Part shown: piece by piece, positions 22,562-23,685 of the stretch
How the letters are laid out: every line of letters starts with the position of its first letter
Position numbering within the stretch: position 1 is the stretch's first letter
Assembly: GCA_003154555.1 (NCBI GenBank)
Contig: PMDT01000084.1
Span: 338 to 24,022, forward strand
From: Spirochaetaceae bacterium
Lineage (GTDB): Bacteria; Spirochaetota; Spirochaetia; SZUA-6; Fen-1364
Direction: 5' to 3'
DNA length: 23,685 bases
The notes under the pieces: generated by a model
Seen by the model: the letters and a program-made list of their open reading frames with translations, nothing else
Database searches by the model: none
What the model was told of the DNA's origin: nothing
Program-made: the position numbers and the translations under genes

Positions 22562-23685
22562 AAGCTGCGCAGCATCGGCTCGAGGGTCATGGCCAGCCTC
22601 TGGTAACGTCCGTACAAAGCGTTGTAGCGGTCCGCGCGTTTCTTGTTCGGCGTAAATGTCCTGTCGAAACCGCTTCCCATCTTTTTCTGCGCCGCCGTCA
22701 CCGTGGCGTACACCCCGCCGGCAGCCGCGGCGAGCATGCCCGCGCCCAGCGCGCAGGCCTGGTCCGATGCCACCACCTTGATCGGCATGCCGAGTATGTC
22801 CGCGGTCACCTGCATGACGAAGGGACTCTTGCGCGCGATGCCGCCCATGGCGATCACTCCGTCGATCGCGACGCCTTCCGCCCGGAACTGCTCCACGATG
22901 GCGCGCGAACCGAAAGCGGTGGCTTCCACGAGCGCGCGGAAGATGCGCGGCGCGGTCGTGCCCAGCGTCAGCCCGACGATGGCGCCCTTCAGCGTCTGGT
23001 CGGCAAACGGCGTACGCCTGCCGTTGAGCCAGTCGAGCGCCGCGACCGTGGAATCCTCGGGGTCGACCTTTTCGGCCTCCGCGGAAAGACGGTCGATGAG
23101 CCGGTCCTCTATGACGGCAAATGCGGGCGGGAGCTTCGCGCTTCCGGCCTTTCCGCCCTTGTGCAGCGGCCAGGCGAGCAGGTCCTTGAACCACGCGTAC
23201 ACGTCGCCGAACGCTGACTGTCCCGCCTCCAGGCCGATGAGGCCGGGGAGCACGGAGCCGTCCACCTGCCCGCAGATGCCCGCGACACATTTTGTCCCGA
23301 TGGCCGACTTCGGCGCGACGAGAACGTCGCAGGTGGAGGTGCCCATGATCTTCACGAGTGTCTTTTCCGAGATGCCGCCGCCCACCGCGCCCATATGTGC
23401 GTCGAATGCGCCCACGGCAACGGCGATGCCCGGCTGCAGTCCGAGGCGTTTCGCCCACTCCGGGGTGAGGCCGCCCGCGCTCTGGTCCGATGTCTGCGTG
23501 TCCTTGAAGAGACGCGCGCGCAGGCCCTTCAGCAGGGGATCGACGGTGACGAGGAAATCCTCCGGCGGCAGACCCTCCCAGTCGGGATGCCACATGGCCT
23601 TGTGACCGGCTGCGCACCGGCTCCTTTTCATGGAAAGAGGCTCTGTTGTGCCGGTGAGGAGCGCGGGCATCCAGTCGCAGTGCTC
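22558..23685 (-). CDS. araB: L-ribulokinase (5' end beyond window)
   Basis: 375 residues of the C-terminal two thirds; the frame is open to the window edge and the normal length is about 560. AraB-typical sequence begins at once (DWMPALLTGT, CAAGHKAMWHPDW), then the catalytic VGAFDAHMGAVGGG, the phosphate motif KIMGTSTCDV, and the FGGY C-terminal domain (AMGGIARKSPFVMQVTADIL, ALGAGMLAAAAGGVY). It phosphorylates L-ribulose with ATP. The stop overlaps the araD start by 4 nt. No araA is in the window; it could lie outside. Confidence 0.94.
   Translation of the reverse strand, partial: EHCDWMPALLTGTTEPLSMKRSRCAAGHKAMWHPDWEGLPPEDFLVTVDPLLKGLRARLFKDTQTSDQSAGGLTPEWAKRLGLQPGIAVAVGAFDAHMGAVGGGISEKTLVKIMGTSTCDVLVAPKSAIGTKCVAGICGQVDGSVLPGLIGLEAGQSAFGDVYAWFKDLLAWPLHKGGKAGSAKLPPAFAVIEDRLIDRLSAEAEKVDPEDSTVAALDWLNGRRTPFADQTLKGAIVGLTLGTTAPRIFRALVEATAFGSRAIVEQFRAEGVAIDGVIAMGGIARKSPFVMQVTADILGMPIKVVASDQACALGAGMLAAAAGGVYATVTAAQKKMGSGFDRTFTPNKKRADRYNALYGRYQRLAMTLEPMLRSL

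Noticed and set aside
23289..23298. ATTTTGTCCC inside araB resembling the internal part of the repeat
   Set aside because: Only about ten bases match, inside conserved kinase codons; chance.
22562..23617. Upstream in-frame extension of araD
   Set aside because: It is the araB gene read in another frame; the araD-like sequence begins at the ATG at 22561, which overlaps the araB stop.
1..23685. CRISPR arrays, phage genes, defence-island hallmarks, riboswitches
   Set aside because: No regularly spaced short repeats, no phage structural or integrase proteins, no known defence cassette, and no leader long enough for a known riboswitch class.

Overview
The window is a gene-dense, GC-rich bacterial chromosome segment with almost no free space. 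Lipoprotein and Sec signal peptides, many GTG/TTG starts and frequent 1-20 nt gene overlaps point to a Gram-negative-type (diderm) heterotroph. The gene mix would suit a spirochaete-like or other environmental anaerobe, but that placement is inference; no rRNA or other phylogenetic marker is present. I see no phage genes, complete transposase gene, CRISPR array or intact tRNA.

Layout. (1) Positions 1-5788, minus strand: a five-gene coupled operon reading an uncharacterised 152-aa protein, MoxR AAA+ ATPase, DUF58 protein, TgpA-like membrane transglutaminase, and an exported TPR protein cut by the window edge. (2) 5789-7961, plus strand: a TetR regulator with a strong promoter whose operator-like palindrome lies between -35 and -10, then an intracellular GH13 glycosidase preceded by a closely matching palindrome. 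(3) 7949-11302, minus strand: a sugar-binding lipoprotein, an M23 peptidase lipoprotein, a DUF1638 protein and a small four-helix membrane protein. (4) 11390-12091, plus strand: a lone secreted protein. (5) 12088-15974, minus strand: AlaX-type tRNA-editing protein, rhomboid protease and a DUF4139 protein, tightly coupled. (6) 16053-20589, plus strand: M42 metallopeptidase, a 63-aa protein, a DnaQ-type exonuclease fused to a WYL-like domain, and an ADP-forming acyl-CoA synthetase. (7) 20746-23685, minus strand: L-ribulokinase (partial), L-ribulose-5-phosphate 4-epimerase and a Gfo/Idh/MocA oxidoreductase, an overlapping pentose-catabolism operon.

The most unusual item is a 121-bp repeat present twice (9196-9316 and 20565-20685, about 92% identical, same orientation). 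Copy 1 has imperfect terminal inverted repeats and is bounded by a perfect 10-bp direct duplication, as expected of a small non-autonomous mobile element (MITE-like). Copy 2 lies over the 3' end of the acyl-CoA synthetase gene and supplies its last six codons and stop. A third internal arm lets the right end pair with either of two upstream arms.

Other points of interest are the TetR/GH13 shared operator, two promoters predicted to yield leaderless transcripts (tetR and alaX), back-to-back divergent promoters sharing one TTGACAA core, the exonuclease-WYL fusion, and the araB-araD operon in which an oxidoreductase follows araD.
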